64,000 nucleotides of DNA from JALQTD01 sp965656785 (GCA_965656785.1 CBFHLY010000018.1:1-64000), one strand, 5' to 3'. Shown: positions 34,173 to 44,021, numbered from the stretch's first letter. Notes: generated by a model not told the origin, from the sequence alone. Numbers and translations are program-made.

Positions 34173-35785
34173 GGGGCAGCAAGTGAATCCGAACCCAACG
34201 AATCGGCGTCCAATGGAGCGGCCGTCAAAGCCGTCGTCCACAGCCGGTATTCCGCCTCGAACGCCTCCCCGAGCAACGCCCCGATGCGCCGCGCGCCGCG
34301 TCCCGTAAAGTGGATGTGATCCGCGGCCGCAAGCGCGGGTTCGGCGCCCACCCAAGCCGGCATCGAATTCCGCCCCCCCATGACCGCGTAGAGGTCCCAA
34401 AACAACACGTGCTCTTCCCGTGCCATCGCCAGCATGGCCGCCCGCACGGCGGGCAACAGGGGATACGTGATGTAATTCAGGCCTTCTTTCGTGGACATGT
34501 CGGACGGTCCGATGAGGACGATGGGCACGCCCGGAAGCGTGGTTTTGAACAGCCGAATTTGTGACGCGAGCCACCGCGCATACTGCCGGGCTTCCGCTTC
34601 ATCCTCCACATAAGGCACCGCATTGCCACCGTATTGCAAGAGGACCAAACCCGGATTCAATTGCTCGACCTGTGCCGTCCAATGCGCACGGTCCGCCTTC
34701 CTGAACAGGGTGCCGGAACTGCCGCGCATCGGAACGTTGTGGACCACCACCCCGGTGTCCGCGTAAAAGCCCAGCGCATTCACGTCGGGACCTGGGGCCT
34801 CGAAGCGCACCTGCACTTCACGGCAGGAAGGGGGGAGGGCGACGTGGAGGGCGCTGGCGGTGGTGTCGCCCGTCAACCAGGCTGAGTAATTCGTGGAATC
34901 GCAGCGGATTTGGACCGCTAAACTGTCCCTGTCCAACGGGCCGGCCAATACGTGCAACGAGGCCCACACCCGATTCCGTGCATGTCCCATGTTGCGGGCG
35001 CGCATGGAAATTGGATCGGTCCACTCGGCTGCGGTGTCGGCAGCGTCCCAGCGGCCGACCGTGGCAAGGATTCCGTATCGGTCGTGCCCGAGGGTCGTGT
35101 CGCGCTTCCCGAAGAGCGTGTGCCGCGTCCACCCCTCGGCCTCGTGCATGAATCCCGGCACCTGCGCCTGGGGAACGGCCGACACCAGCCCCGGCCCCGA
35201 TCCGCCCCATCGCCGCTGAAATGCGTGGCGGAGTTCGGACGTGATGCGGTCCCCTTCGATTTGGGAATCGCCGAAGTGCACCACGTGCGTGGCTTGCCCG
35301 CCCATCGCAGCGGTTTCGAAAAACCGCCAGAGCGCTTGAAATGCTGACGAGTCCCCGATGAACTGCAGGTTGGGGTGCAGGCCCTCGGGCTTCCAAGTTC
35401 CCGCTGCACGCCGCTCCGCCCACGCCCCACTCAGCGCGCGCATGGTGACCACCGAGTCGCCCGGGTGCTCGGCGGCTTCCTGTGTTGCGGTGAGCCAATC
35501 GGCCAAGGCGGGGAGAGGGGCATCCGTTTCAATCGGGGCCAGCTCCATGGAATCCGCTAGCGCCGATTCGTCGGGATACGTCGCGAGCAGTTCCTCCACA
35601 TCGGAAGGTTGGACGATGACCAACGCAGAATCGTCCTCCGCGCTCCACTCCGGAAAGGAGAGCAAGGTGGTGTTGCCGACGCGCAGCGACCATCCGCTCC
35701 ACGAGGCCAACGCACAGACGGTTCCGACGGAAGCTAGGAAGATCAACGTGCGGCCCAAACCATGGGGAGCGTTCGCAGGGTTCAT
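34169..35785 (-). CDS. Membrane-anchored SGNH/GDSL hydrolase
   Basis: 538 residues. A single N-terminal membrane segment lies at about 11-32 (RTLIFLASVGTVCALASW), then a linker to about 160. The SGNH domain has block I VVHFGDSQIEGDR (Ser174), LLQYGGNAVPYV as the oxyanion block and DHIHFTGRGARRIGALL as the Asp-His block. It is paralogous in layout to the next gene, but with a complete GDS. ATGA overlaps couple it to genes on both sides. It acts on the periplasmic side. Together with the MBOAT protein it fits an O-acylation pathway. Confidence 0.9.
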   Translation of the reverse strand: MNPANAPHGLGRTLIFLASVGTVCALASWSGWSLRVGNTTLLSFPEWSAEDDSALVIVQPSDVEELLATYPDESALADSMELAPIETDAPLPALADWLTATQEAAEHPGDSVVTMRALSGAWAERRAAGTWKPEGLHPNLQFIGDSSAFQALWRFFETAAMGGQATHVVHFGDSQIEGDRITSELRHAFQRRWGGSGPGLVSAVPQAQVPGFMHEAEGWTRHTLFGKRDTTLGHDRYGILATVGRWDAADTAAEWTDPISMRARNMGHARNRVWASLHVLAGPLDRDSLAVQIRCDSTNYSAWLTGDTTASALHVALPPSCREVQVRFEAPGPDVNALGFYADTGVVVHNVPMRGSSGTLFRKADRAHWTAQVEQLNPGLVLLQYGGNAVPYVEDEAEARQYARWLASQIRLFKTTLPGVPIVLIGPSDMSTKEGLNYITYPLLPAVRAAMLAMAREEHVLFWDLYAVMGGRNSMPAWVGAEPALAAADHIHFTGRGARRIGALLGEAFEAEYRLWTTALTAAPLDADSLGSDSLAAP

Positions 35786-37155
35786 GGAAAGGGAATGCGC
35801 AAGGTGGCCCCAGCGAGCAGGGGCTCGGCGTTGGGGTTGAGTTCGAGGATGGCGTCAACGGTGGTGCCGGGGTACATTCGGCTGATGCTCCAGAGGGTTT
35901 GGCCCGATTCTACGGTGTGGACGGTGTAGCGTCCGGAAGTTGGGCCGCGCGGGTCGGCCTTCGTCGCGTCGATGACGCCTCGGATTTCCAGGGTTTGGCC
36001 GATTTGAATGAGGTCCGTCTTGAGCCCGTTCCATTCCTTGATTTCGCGGACGGTGACCCCGTAGCGCCGGGCAATGAGTCCCAGCACGTCGCCGCTGCTG
36101 ACGCGGTGTTCGGTCGTGGAGGATTGGCTGTAATCGGCAAAGCTGTGCGGCGTCCAGGCACTCCAGTCGATTTCCCCGAGTTGTTGGGCCAAATCCCGTG
36201 GCAACCGCACCTCCGCCGCTTCCCACGCTTCACAGTCCACTTCGGTCCCCGTCCACCACGGCAAATACGTGCGTTGGGCCCGCCGATCCAACCCCGCCCA
36301 TTCGACCAACGCCACCCGATCCACCGGCCCGGGACACGGCACCTGCTCCCACGTCGAAAAGTCCTCCACCCAAGCCACGGTGGTGCGGTCCCGCTCCAAG
36401 TTCTCCCAAAGCCTCGCTACCACCCGATAAAGGGTGAGCCACTCGTCTAAGGCCGAATCTTCGCCCGGTGTTCCGCTCCAATTCCGCGCATACCCCGGAC
36501 CCTTCACGTACGCCACCAGCACGCGGTGCGGCTCCGCTGGAAACCGCTCGGCCAAAACGGCCAATTGCGTCACCGCGGCCTCGGTGCAGAGGTTCACATA
36601 CATGCGGGGGTCGGTGCCGGGTTGGGTGAAGTCGAGAAGGATTTGGGCAGAAGGCCAATCCAACGCCCACAACCCCGCACGGTCGCCCGGGCCTTCATAG
36701 GCGTAATCGAATCCGGTCAACAACGCAGGCAGCCAGGCGAACGAACGTGGCAGCCCTGCAGCTTCGACTAGGGGTTGGATTTCAGGCAGGTACAAGTCAG
36801 CCAACGCGGCAAGCACTTGCCACCGGTGCATCCCGTCGGAAAGCAACGCCTGCACGGCCCGATCCTCTAAATCGGGGAGGTTCTCCCAAGCGAGCAACCG
36901 GTTCTCAAGGGCATCGAGCTCACCGATTTCTTGCGCCAAATGCGGCACCGCGCCGTTCACGAACGCATCGGGATGGCGTTCAGCAAAACCCGCAAAGTCA
37001 GGGTAGCCCGCGCGCTGGTCAATGAGTTGGACCCATCGCGTCAAGTCGGGCTGACTCCGAAGCACGCAAGTCGCCAGGACGCAGGCCGCCAGCAGCACGT
37101 ACCGGTGCCGTGCTAATTGTTTGGGTGCCAAATCAGTGGGCGTTTTTTCGCGCAT
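35782..37155 (-). CDS. LysM protein with a catalytically degenerate lytic transglycosylase-like domain
   Basis: 457 residues from ATG 37155, with an N-terminal hydrophobic segment (RYVLLAACVLATCVL). Residues about 120-225 follow the pattern of MltD-type lytic transglycosylases: a LPxSFAWLP entry, then GLWALDWPSAQ where the family has GLWQFMPxT, and VLVAYVKGPGYARNW in place of ALAAYNAGPG. The catalytic glutamate position (VES in the family) reads Leu146-Thr147, so cleavage is unlikely. Two LysM motifs follow (HRVSSGDVLGLIARRYGVT and YTVHTVESGQTLWSISRMY). It probably binds peptidoglycan. It leads the O-acylation operon and overlaps the next gene by ATGA. Confidence 0.85.
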   Translation of the reverse strand: MREKTPTDLAPKQLARHRYVLLAACVLATCVLRSQPDLTRWVQLIDQRAGYPDFAGFAERHPDAFVNGAVPHLAQEIGELDALENRLLAWENLPDLEDRAVQALLSDGMHRWQVLAALADLYLPEIQPLVEAAGLPRSFAWLPALLTGFDYAYEGPGDRAGLWALDWPSAQILLDFTQPGTDPRMYVNLCTEAAVTQLAVLAERFPAEPHRVLVAYVKGPGYARNWSGTPGEDSALDEWLTLYRVVARLWENLERDRTTVAWVEDFSTWEQVPCPGPVDRVALVEWAGLDRRAQRTYLPWWTGTEVDCEAWEAAEVRLPRDLAQQLGEIDWSAWTPHSFADYSQSSTTEHRVSSGDVLGLIARRYGVTVREIKEWNGLKTDLIQIGQTLEIRGVIDATKADPRGPTSGRYTVHTVESGQTLWSISRMYPGTTVDAILELNPNAEPLLAGATLRIPFP

Positions 37156-37318
37156 TGGTTTAAAAGAGTTGGAATAACATTTGGATTATTCAGAACGAAT
37201 TTTTGCGGAGTTAATAAAGCTATTCGTCGAATTTATGTTGCTTATGCACGGGGGGTGATTTACTTTAGCAGCTGGGTCTTTGAACGACATGTTCATGGAG
37301 GACCTAGTTGTGAATCGT

Positions 37319-37350
37319 AATGGAGTGTTGGCAACGGCCGACACTCCATT
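37319..37350 (-). terminator. Hairpin downstream of the zinc protease gene
   Basis: Inverted arms aatggagtgt (37319-37328) and acactccatt (37341-37350) extend inward by three pairs, one of them G-U, around a 6-base loop. It lies 10 bases past the stop of the zinc protease gene. A T-rich run follows on the plus strand (tcttattt) but only a weak one on the minus strand, so it may act in both directions. The rest of 37156-37360 is AT-rich without a gene. Confidence 0.6.
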
Positions 37351-37360
37351 CTTATTTACA

Positions 37361-39901
37361 TCAAGGCTCTAAAACCTGGTCAATCACGTGCACCACATGG
37401 GCGCGGTGTGCGGCGGTCAAGCCATCCCCTCGAGGAGCTGACTTCAGTTGCGTTCGGATTCTCATCAACGTGGCGAACATCATGGATTGTGCAATCGGAC
37501 TCGTCTTTTTCTCCTCCGAATACGCGCGCGAAAGCCGGGTGATGTATTCCAGTTGGAGCTGTTGCCTAAACGTGTTGACATTTCCCTTCAAATCCGCTGC
37601 GAAGATGGCGTCGGTGAGTTCGTCCATGTAGGCGTCGAGTCCGTATTCGTTGCCATAGGTGCTTGCATCGATGATTCGCTGAAGCACACGGGGGTGCAGG
37701 AGGTGATCCAGGACGCGCTTCTGGGCCGTGAGCACGCGGGCATGAATTTTTGGATCCTCGGGTTCGCTGAAGTAACCAAATCCGCGTCGCTGATCCTGCA
37801 AGTAAGCGTACAACGTGGATTCCGCGTCGAACGCATCCGGGGCGAATGCGTAGGTGGTCAGGGCTTGCATGGCTGCGCGTTGGTCGGCGGCGGAAACGGG
37901 CGTCAACGGGGGTGCGTCCAATTGATCGGGGCGCGCTCGGTGGTAGCGAACGCCTCCGATTTGGCGTGACATGATGCCCAATTGCGTGGCGTACTCCGCC
38001 GTCAGCGTCAGGAACGCCTTCCGGACCAGCGCATGGTTCTCGGCGTCGTCGCCGGCATACTCCTCGCGCAACGTGGGCAGCAGTTCCCGAACCAAATCGC
38101 AACGGGCCGCAGCATAGGCCACCGGGTCGCTCGACAAATCGTAAATGTTGACGTCCGGGTTCATGCCGCCCCCAGGCCTCCGCATGTCATCGGCATCGTT
38201 GCCGAAGCGCAGCGTGGGGTCCGTGGACCGCTCGAGCAAGGCAGGCAGGGCCGATTCGTCAGGGGAGTAGCCGTAGGCGATGGCCCAGCGGTCGTAAGGT
38301 CCGGGTTCATCGTCGTAGAATTTGGAATGCGTGGCCGGGTCACCGGTGAAGTGAATCGCCGGATAATCCATCACGCTGTTGCTCAGCCCCGACTGCATCA
38401 CCACTTCAGGGTCCATCAGTTCTTCGAAGGAATGCAAGGTGGTGCCCGCCATGTTGTGGCTCAACCCCAAGGTGTGGCCCACTTCATGGAGCACCAAACG
38501 GTGCAGCGTTTCCCGGGTGAATTGTTCCTTCAATTCTTCGCTCAGCCCGGCAGCGCGCAACACCGCTGCGCCCAACAGCGTTTGCTGCGCTTGCGCCGCT
38601 CCCGCATCGCACCGGTGCATCCATTCAGCAAAGGCGGCTCGGCTGTCCGGCTCGTCTTCCATCATGCCAGCCGTTTCGAACACCTCGGCGCGCCAAAGCC
38701 GCCCAACCATGCCGCCCCATTCCAACATGATGTCCGCCCCGAGGATTTCACCCGTTCGGGGGTTCACGAAACTCGGGCCGTACCCCGAATACTGCGGGCG
38801 AGGAGACGAGGTCCAACGCAACACATTGTACCGGATGTCGCCCGCGTCCCAAGTGGCAGTATCGGGCTGCATGCGCACTTCCACCGCGTTCCGCAATCCG
38901 ACCGCCTCGAACGCCTGGTTCCACTTTTCTACCCCCGATCGGATGAGGTCGCGGTATTCGATGGGCGTGGTGTTCTCCATCCACCAAACGACGGGCTTCA
39001 CGACGTCAGAAACCGCCGCGTTGGGATCTTGTTTTTCCAACCGCCACCGGTGAATCACGTCAGCCCACGGAATCGGATCGTCGGTCGTCTTGTCTTCGAT
39101 GCGGGTCGTGAAGTAGCCCACGCGCTCGTCTTCGCGTCGCGGAATGAATCCGGGCTCCGGCACTTCGATGAGGGCGTGCCGGTACTTCACGGAGACGACC
39201 CGACCGTCCACCACAGCGGCTCCTCCCGCAGCGGGTTTGGGGTTGTCGTACACGTATTCCACCTCGAGCTCGGTGTTCTCAGGGAAGTTGATGATGGCCG
39301 TGATCTTGGATTTGTCGTCGTTCAGTTTGCCCAAAACGGTTTTGCCTTCCCGCTGCGGCTTCACCGCTTGCATGTGCTCGGTGAGGAACAGTTCGTCTCC
39401 GCTGATGAGGCATCCCCGTTCAGGGTCTTCCGCGTCGATGCTGATGCTGGCCAAAACCGGTGTGTTCAAATTGGCCTCAGCCGCCCGGCTCAAAGGCGAC
39501 GCCTCGTCGAAGTAATAGGACGTGTTCGCCGCGTGCACCTCGATGCGATCGAAGTGGCGTTCAAATCGGATGATCTTCGACCCGCGGTAACTGCCCCGCG
39601 TCAGGCCGGACTCCGAGACGCCATCGCTCACTTGCGAAAAGTAGATGAACTCGCGGCCGAGCATGGAATCGGGGATCAGCACATGCGACGCTCCGGTCAG
39701 CGTGTCCTGGAAAACTGTGAACAACCCCGCATGGGCGATGGCGTGTTCCGTCAGGTCTTCGATGGTTTTTTTTCCTTTCTTATCCCCTTTGGTCGACGCG
39801 TTTTCGGTGGCATCGGAAGGGCGTTTTCGCCGTTGGGCGTGGCTTTCAGAAGGAAGGATAGCGACGAAAAGCGCCGCGAGAAGAAGGGCGGTGATGCGCA
39901 T
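37361..39901 (-). CDS. Exported zinc metalloprotease, DUF5117/DUF4953-type
   Basis: 846 residues with a signal peptide (MRITALLLAALFVAILPSESHA) and a basic low-complexity linker (RRKRPSDATENAS). The zinc site is HEVGHTLGLSHN with His472, Glu473, His476 and His482, and a following SVMDYP resembles a Met-turn. The N-terminal part matches the DUF5117 style (HVLIPDSMLGREFIYFSQVS) and the C-terminal part DUF4953 (AYMDELTDAIFAADLKGNVN). Members are widespread Bacteroidota periplasmic or secreted proteases of unknown substrate. It is monocistronic, with a hairpin terminator just after it. Confidence 0.92.
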   Translation of the reverse strand: MRITALLLAALFVAILPSESHAQRRKRPSDATENASTKGDKKGKKTIEDLTEHAIAHAGLFTVFQDTLTGASHVLIPDSMLGREFIYFSQVSDGVSESGLTRGSYRGSKIIRFERHFDRIEVHAANTSYYFDEASPLSRAAEANLNTPVLASISIDAEDPERGCLISGDELFLTEHMQAVKPQREGKTVLGKLNDDKSKITAIINFPENTELEVEYVYDNPKPAAGGAAVVDGRVVSVKYRHALIEVPEPGFIPRREDERVGYFTTRIEDKTTDDPIPWADVIHRWRLEKQDPNAAVSDVVKPVVWWMENTTPIEYRDLIRSGVEKWNQAFEAVGLRNAVEVRMQPDTATWDAGDIRYNVLRWTSSPRPQYSGYGPSFVNPRTGEILGADIMLEWGGMVGRLWRAEVFETAGMMEDEPDSRAAFAEWMHRCDAGAAQAQQTLLGAAVLRAAGLSEELKEQFTRETLHRLVLHEVGHTLGLSHNMAGTTLHSFEELMDPEVVMQSGLSNSVMDYPAIHFTGDPATHSKFYDDEPGPYDRWAIAYGYSPDESALPALLERSTDPTLRFGNDADDMRRPGGGMNPDVNIYDLSSDPVAYAAARCDLVRELLPTLREEYAGDDAENHALVRKAFLTLTAEYATQLGIMSRQIGGVRYHRARPDQLDAPPLTPVSAADQRAAMQALTTYAFAPDAFDAESTLYAYLQDQRRGFGYFSEPEDPKIHARVLTAQKRVLDHLLHPRVLQRIIDASTYGNEYGLDAYMDELTDAIFAADLKGNVNTFRQQLQLEYITRLSRAYSEEKKTSPIAQSMMFATLMRIRTQLKSAPRGDGLTAAHRAHVVHVIDQVLEP

Positions 39902-39969
39902 GGCTTGCAGATTTCAGCCCAAATTACGCCGCCCCCCTTCACCGACCAAGACCTGCCGCGTCCTCGACG

Positions 39970-39977
39970 TATCTTCC
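39970..39977 (+). promoter_or_regulatory. -7-like box TATCTTCC before the short T9SS protein
   Basis: A TAnnTTyn box ending 4 bases before ATG 39982. Confidence 0.35.
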
Positions 39978-39981
39978 CTGC

Positions 39982-40662
39982 ATGAAGTTCGGGTTTTTGG
40001 CATTCGGGTTGTTCGTCGCCGTCGGGCTGGCTTCGGGCCAAGCACCCGACTATTGGTTCCATCCGGATACCGTGGTTGAGGCCGATTTGCCATTGGACAG
40101 CACCGTGCTGGTGGTCCAGGTGGATTACGGCGATGCGGCCGCTGCCGATTCGGTGGTTTGGGCGTGGAAGCGGGTGACGTGGTCGGCGCCCGAAGGCTGG
40201 ACCGTCGATGCGTGCGATCCCACCGTTTGTCATACGGGCGTTCCGTCGAGTGCAACGCAGCTACCCCTGGCGGCCGATGCGTCCTCATTCCTCAAGTTTC
40301 TCCTTTCTTCGCGGGGCATTCCGGGGCAGGCTGTGGGCACGTTTTGGGTCTTTCCCCAAGGCCAAATCGAACACCACCTCACCCTGCACTTCACCTTCAC
40401 CGCCGGCCCCTTGGACGCCCGTCCGGTGCTCCACACCCCGACCGTCCGCGCCCACCCGAACCCGACAACCGGTCCCCTCCAATGGAGCCAGTCCGCGCCG
40501 GCCTCGGGCACTTGGTCGCTCCACAGCCCCACCGGACGGTTGCTCGAAACGGGCCGATTCCCGGCCGCTCCCGACCTCACGAATCGGCCATCCGGCACCT
40601 ACCTGTTGAATCCCGGCGACGGGCATTGCGCCTTTCCCATCTTGAAAACCGACACCCCATGA
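39982..40662 (+). CDS. Short secreted protein with T9SS C-terminal domain
   Basis: 226 residues. A signal peptide (MKFGFLAFGLFVAVGLASG) is followed by a roughly 125-residue beta-rich domain (VVQVDYGDAAAADSVVWAW, GWTVDACDPTVCHTG). The last 75 residues read like a type A sorting domain (AHPNPTTGPLQWSQ, GTWSLHSPTGRLLETG, RPSGTYLLN). No catalytic motif is evident. Its stop overlaps the start of the gingipain-like protease gene (ATGA), so the two are co-translated and probably exported by the same T9SS. It may accompany or regulate the protease, which is an inference. Confidence 0.82.
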   Translation: MKFGFLAFGLFVAVGLASGQAPDYWFHPDTVVEADLPLDSTVLVVQVDYGDAAAADSVVWAWKRVTWSAPEGWTVDACDPTVCHTGVPSSATQLPLAADASSFLKFLLSSRGIPGQAVGTFWVFPQGQIEHHLTLHFTFTAGPLDARPVLHTPTVRAHPNPTTGPLQWSQSAPASGTWSLHSPTGRLLETGRFPAAPDLTNRPSGTYLLNPGDGHCAFPILKTDTP

Positions 40663-43600
40663 AACTGCACTTCCTCTCGGTCCTCCTCGTCGGAGCCGTG
40701 ACCGCTGCTGCCCAAATCCCGGGCGCCACGTGGACCCCACAGCCCGATGGTTCCGCGCTGCTCACGTGGAACGGCGCTGCACCTGAAGCCACGGCCGTCG
40801 AAGGCGGTGTCGTGTACCGCCACCCCGATGCCGTTCCCTTCCTCGAGGCGGGTGCCCCCGACCTGTGCCGGTTCACTACGTCCCTTGCCTTGGAAACCGC
40901 TCCCGGTTGGACGTGGGAAATCGAGGCCGCCGAGTTCGAGGAAACGACCGGCGTGCCCGTCGTGCCGTCCCGAGGAAACCTCTACCGCAACGTCGACCCC
41001 TTGACGGTGCCTCGCACCGAAGGCGCACCGTATGCGCAACCGGCATTTTGGCCCGCCCAACCCATCGATTTGGGCGCCCTGTTCGCTTGGCGCGGGGCCA
41101 TCGGCCAGTCCTTGCACCTCAACCCCGTAGCCTACCGCGCCTCCGACCAAACCACCCGAACCTACACCCACCTCACCGTTCGGTTCACCCCCATCCCCGG
41201 ACCCGAGCCGCGCGTCGAAGTGGCGGTGGACCGCATGTTCGCAGCGCTGCACCAACGACGCTTCATCAACGCCTACGCGCCCGATCGCTACGACCAACTC
41301 GATGAAACCGCGCGCGTTCTCGTGCTTGCGCCCACTGCCTACTTCGAGGCCATCGCCCCGTGGGTGCAATGGAAGCGCGAAAAAGGCCTCCTGGTTGATG
41401 TGGTGGACGTCGCAGAGGCCGGAACCACCGCAGGCCAAATCGCCGCTTACGTGGCCGCCGCCTACACCGAACTTGAATACGGGTACCTCGTGCTCGTCGG
41501 GGACGAGGATGCGGTCCCGTCCGAATTGGTCGTGAACGGTGGAGGAGCGGGCTACTGCGATCCCTGCTACGGTTACATCGAGGGGGACGATCATTTCCCG
41601 GAGTTGCTCGTGGGGCGCTTTTTGGGCCACAATGCGGCTGAAATCACGTCCATCGTGAACCGGACGCTCGCATACGAGCGGACTCCGGTGATGGACACGG
41701 ATTGGTTCAGCCGCGCCATTGCCATCGGGAGTGCCGAAGGAACCGGAATCGGCGATGACGGCCAAAACGATTGGCAGCACAACAACGCCATCAAGGAACA
41801 GCTTTTGGCCTTCACGTACACCGCGGTGCAAGAGCTCTACGATGGAAGCCAAGGCGGCAATTCGCCCAGCGGCGGTCCGACGGCCGATGCGAACGGCTCG
41901 CCCGGGCCCAGTCAATTTGCGGCAGCGGTGAACGCGGGCGCCTCGCTCATCAATTACACGGGGCACGGATCGCACAACAGCATCGCCACGACGGGCTTCA
42001 CGAACAACGACATGGACCTGCTCCACAACGCGGGAATGTGGCCGTATTTCATCATCGTCGGGTGCTGCGTAGGCGATTTCGATGAGGCCACGGGTTCGGG
42101 AGATTGCTTCGGAGAGGTGTGGAGCAAGCTCGAATCTGAAGGCGAAGCAACGGGCGGCATCGGAGGCGCCTTTTCGAGCGTATTGCAAAGCTGGGCGCCG
42201 CCGATGGAAGGGCAAGATGAGATGAACGCGCTCATCGCGGAACTCGGTTCGGTGGAAACGGAGCACACCTTCGGGGGCATTCACTTCCACGGCTGCAGCG
42301 GAATGATCGAAGCTTACGGAACGGGCGGCGAAGAGATGATGGACACCTGGTGCTTGTTCGGCGATCCCACGGCGGTGCTCCGCACGGCGATGCCGGAGCC
42401 CTTGGTGTTGACGCACGACGCGGTGATGCCGCTGGGCGTGAGCAGCATGGACGCATTCTGTCCCGTGGAGGGGGCGCTCGTGGCGGCTACTGTGGAGGGC
42501 AATTTGCTCGCACGCGGATGGGTGGAAAACGGGGCGGTGAACTTGGTGTTCGATGCTCCGATCAACGAGCCCGTGGAGGTGCTGCTCACGGGAACGGCGT
42601 TCAACCACTTGCCTTACCAAGCCACCGTTTCCCTGCTCCCTCCTTCAGGACCGTATGTCGTGGACGAATCGGTGGCCTTTACCGATGCCCTCGGTGCAGG
42701 ACTCAACAACGCGAATGGCATCCCGGAATCGGGGGAGCACTTGTCGCTGGACGTTGAGGTGACGAACGTGGGCGTGGACACCGCGTTCAACGTGATGGGG
42801 ACGATCGCCACCGCGAATCCGAAGGTCGAATCGTGGAGCGCGGAACCGGCGAGTTTTGGAACACTGGCGCCCGGGGCGTCGGTGGTGGTGGAAGCGGCGT
42901 TTGCAGTGGACCTGTTGCCGGTGGCCTTTGAGGATGGGGAATGGGTGGTGTTCGAATTGGGGCTGGAGGCCGATGGCGGACTTGCCTGGGATGCGGGATT
43001 TTCGGTGGCCGTGCGCGCACCGGAGTGGGCGTGGGGAGGCTGCACCGTGGCGGACGGCGACGATGGGTGGCTGCAGTCGGGGGAAACCGTGGATTGGACG
43101 GTGATGTTGACCAACGTTGGAGGCGGTGCGGCAGTGAATGCGGTGGTGGATGCGGCAGCATTCAGCGGCCCCGTGACCGTGGTGGACGCGCTGACGAATT
43201 GGCCGGAGTTGGCACCCGGGGCTTCCGCCGAGTTCACGGCTCAGGTGGTGGTGGATTCGGAAGTGCCTGTGGGCAGCGAGCTGATGTGGACGTGGTCGGT
43301 GGAGTCCGGCCCGTATGCCGGGGAGTCCGAGGAATGTTCGGCGGCCATTGATTTGGAAGTGGAAGATTGGGAAGTCGCCGGGGATTGGCCGTGGGAGGCC
43401 GATGCTGCCGCGCCTTGGTTCGCTACCCAAACCACCGCTTACACCGGAACCACGTCCATGCAAAGTGGCGCCATTGGCGCGAATGCCACGACGGAGTTGT
43501 CGCTGGACGTGGAACTCGTGAACTACGGCGTCATCGAATTCGCCCGCGCGGTCAGCAGCGAAGTGGGGTTTGATTACTTGCGTTTTTACGTCGACGGTGT

Positions 43601-44015
43601 CCTGAAAGGGGAGTGGTCCGGAGAGGTGGCGTGGAGCGAGGAATCGGTGGTGGTGTTTGGCGGGCTGCACACATTGAAATGGGCGTATGAAAAGGACCAA
43701 ATCGTGAGCGAGGGAGCCGATGCGGCTTGGGTGGACCAAATCGTCTTGCCCGCCAACGCCACCGTCGTCGGAATCCATGCAACCGAATCCCGTCCCATCC
43801 GTTGGACGCTTCAACCCAATCCCGCCACGTCGCTTGTTACCTGCGGTTCAACGCCCGAATCGAGCACCGTGCGCGTCACCGACGCCCAAGGCCGTTTGGT
43901 CCTCCAACAAACGTTCAGCCCAGGCGCCTCCCGCCAGTGGTCGGTGTCGGACTGGGAACCCGGCGTGTATTGCGTCCAAATGGGTCACCAAACGAAGCGC
44001 CTCATCGTGCAATGA
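40659..44015 (+). CDS. Gingipain-like C25 cysteine peptidase, T9SS exported
   Basis: 1118 residues from ATG 40659 (MKLHFLSVLLVGAVTAAA). The much longer upstream frame is antisense or shadow sequence. A propeptide-like region to about 210 precedes the peptidase C25 domain. The catalytic His436 lies in NYTGHGSHNS and the Cys pair 469-470 in IIVGCCVGDF, with the substrate-domain block YLVLVGDEDAVPSE. Several CARDB/Ig-like beta domains follow (VDVEVTNVGVDTAFNVMG), then a carbohydrate-binding-like stretch and a T9SS domain ending VYCVQMGHQTKRLIVQ. It is a secreted, surface-processed protease. Substrate specificity cannot be read from sequence. Confidence 0.93.
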   Translation: MKLHFLSVLLVGAVTAAAQIPGATWTPQPDGSALLTWNGAAPEATAVEGGVVYRHPDAVPFLEAGAPDLCRFTTSLALETAPGWTWEIEAAEFEETTGVPVVPSRGNLYRNVDPLTVPRTEGAPYAQPAFWPAQPIDLGALFAWRGAIGQSLHLNPVAYRASDQTTRTYTHLTVRFTPIPGPEPRVEVAVDRMFAALHQRRFINAYAPDRYDQLDETARVLVLAPTAYFEAIAPWVQWKREKGLLVDVVDVAEAGTTAGQIAAYVAAAYTELEYGYLVLVGDEDAVPSELVVNGGGAGYCDPCYGYIEGDDHFPELLVGRFLGHNAAEITSIVNRTLAYERTPVMDTDWFSRAIAIGSAEGTGIGDDGQNDWQHNNAIKEQLLAFTYTAVQELYDGSQGGNSPSGGPTADANGSPGPSQFAAAVNAGASLINYTGHGSHNSIATTGFTNNDMDLLHNAGMWPYFIIVGCCVGDFDEATGSGDCFGEVWSKLESEGEATGGIGGAFSSVLQSWAPPMEGQDEMNALIAELGSVETEHTFGGIHFHGCSGMIEAYGTGGEEMMDTWCLFGDPTAVLRTAMPEPLVLTHDAVMPLGVSSMDAFCPVEGALVAATVEGNLLARGWVENGAVNLVFDAPINEPVEVLLTGTAFNHLPYQATVSLLPPSGPYVVDESVAFTDALGAGLNNANGIPESGEHLSLDVEVTNVGVDTAFNVMGTIATANPKVESWSAEPASFGTLAPGASVVVEAAFAVDLLPVAFEDGEWVVFELGLEADGGLAWDAGFSVAVRAPEWAWGGCTVADGDDGWLQSGETVDWTVMLTNVGGGAAVNAVVDAAAFSGPVTVVDALTNWPELAPGASAEFTAQVVVDSEVPVGSELMWTWSVESGPYAGESEECSAAIDLEVEDWEVAGDWPWEADAAAPWFATQTTAYTGTTSMQSGAIGANATTELSLDVELVNYGVIEFARAVSSEVGFDYLRFYVDGVLKGEWSGEVAWSEESVVVFGGLHTLKWAYEKDQIVSEGADAAWVDQIVLPANATVVGIHATESRPIRWTLQPNPATSLVTCGSTPESSTVRVTDAQGRLVLQQTFSPGASRQWSVSDWEPGVYCVQMGHQTKRLIVQ

Positions 44016-44021
44016 GCCGCT

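Noticed and set aside
37982..39985. Plus-strand open frame of 667 codons
   Set aside because: It is antisense to the zinc protease, which has an intact HExxH site and signal peptide.
40158..40658. Upstream in-frame extension of the gingipain-like gene
   Set aside because: It overlaps the short T9SS gene in another frame, lacks protein-like composition, and a good signal peptide begins at 40659.
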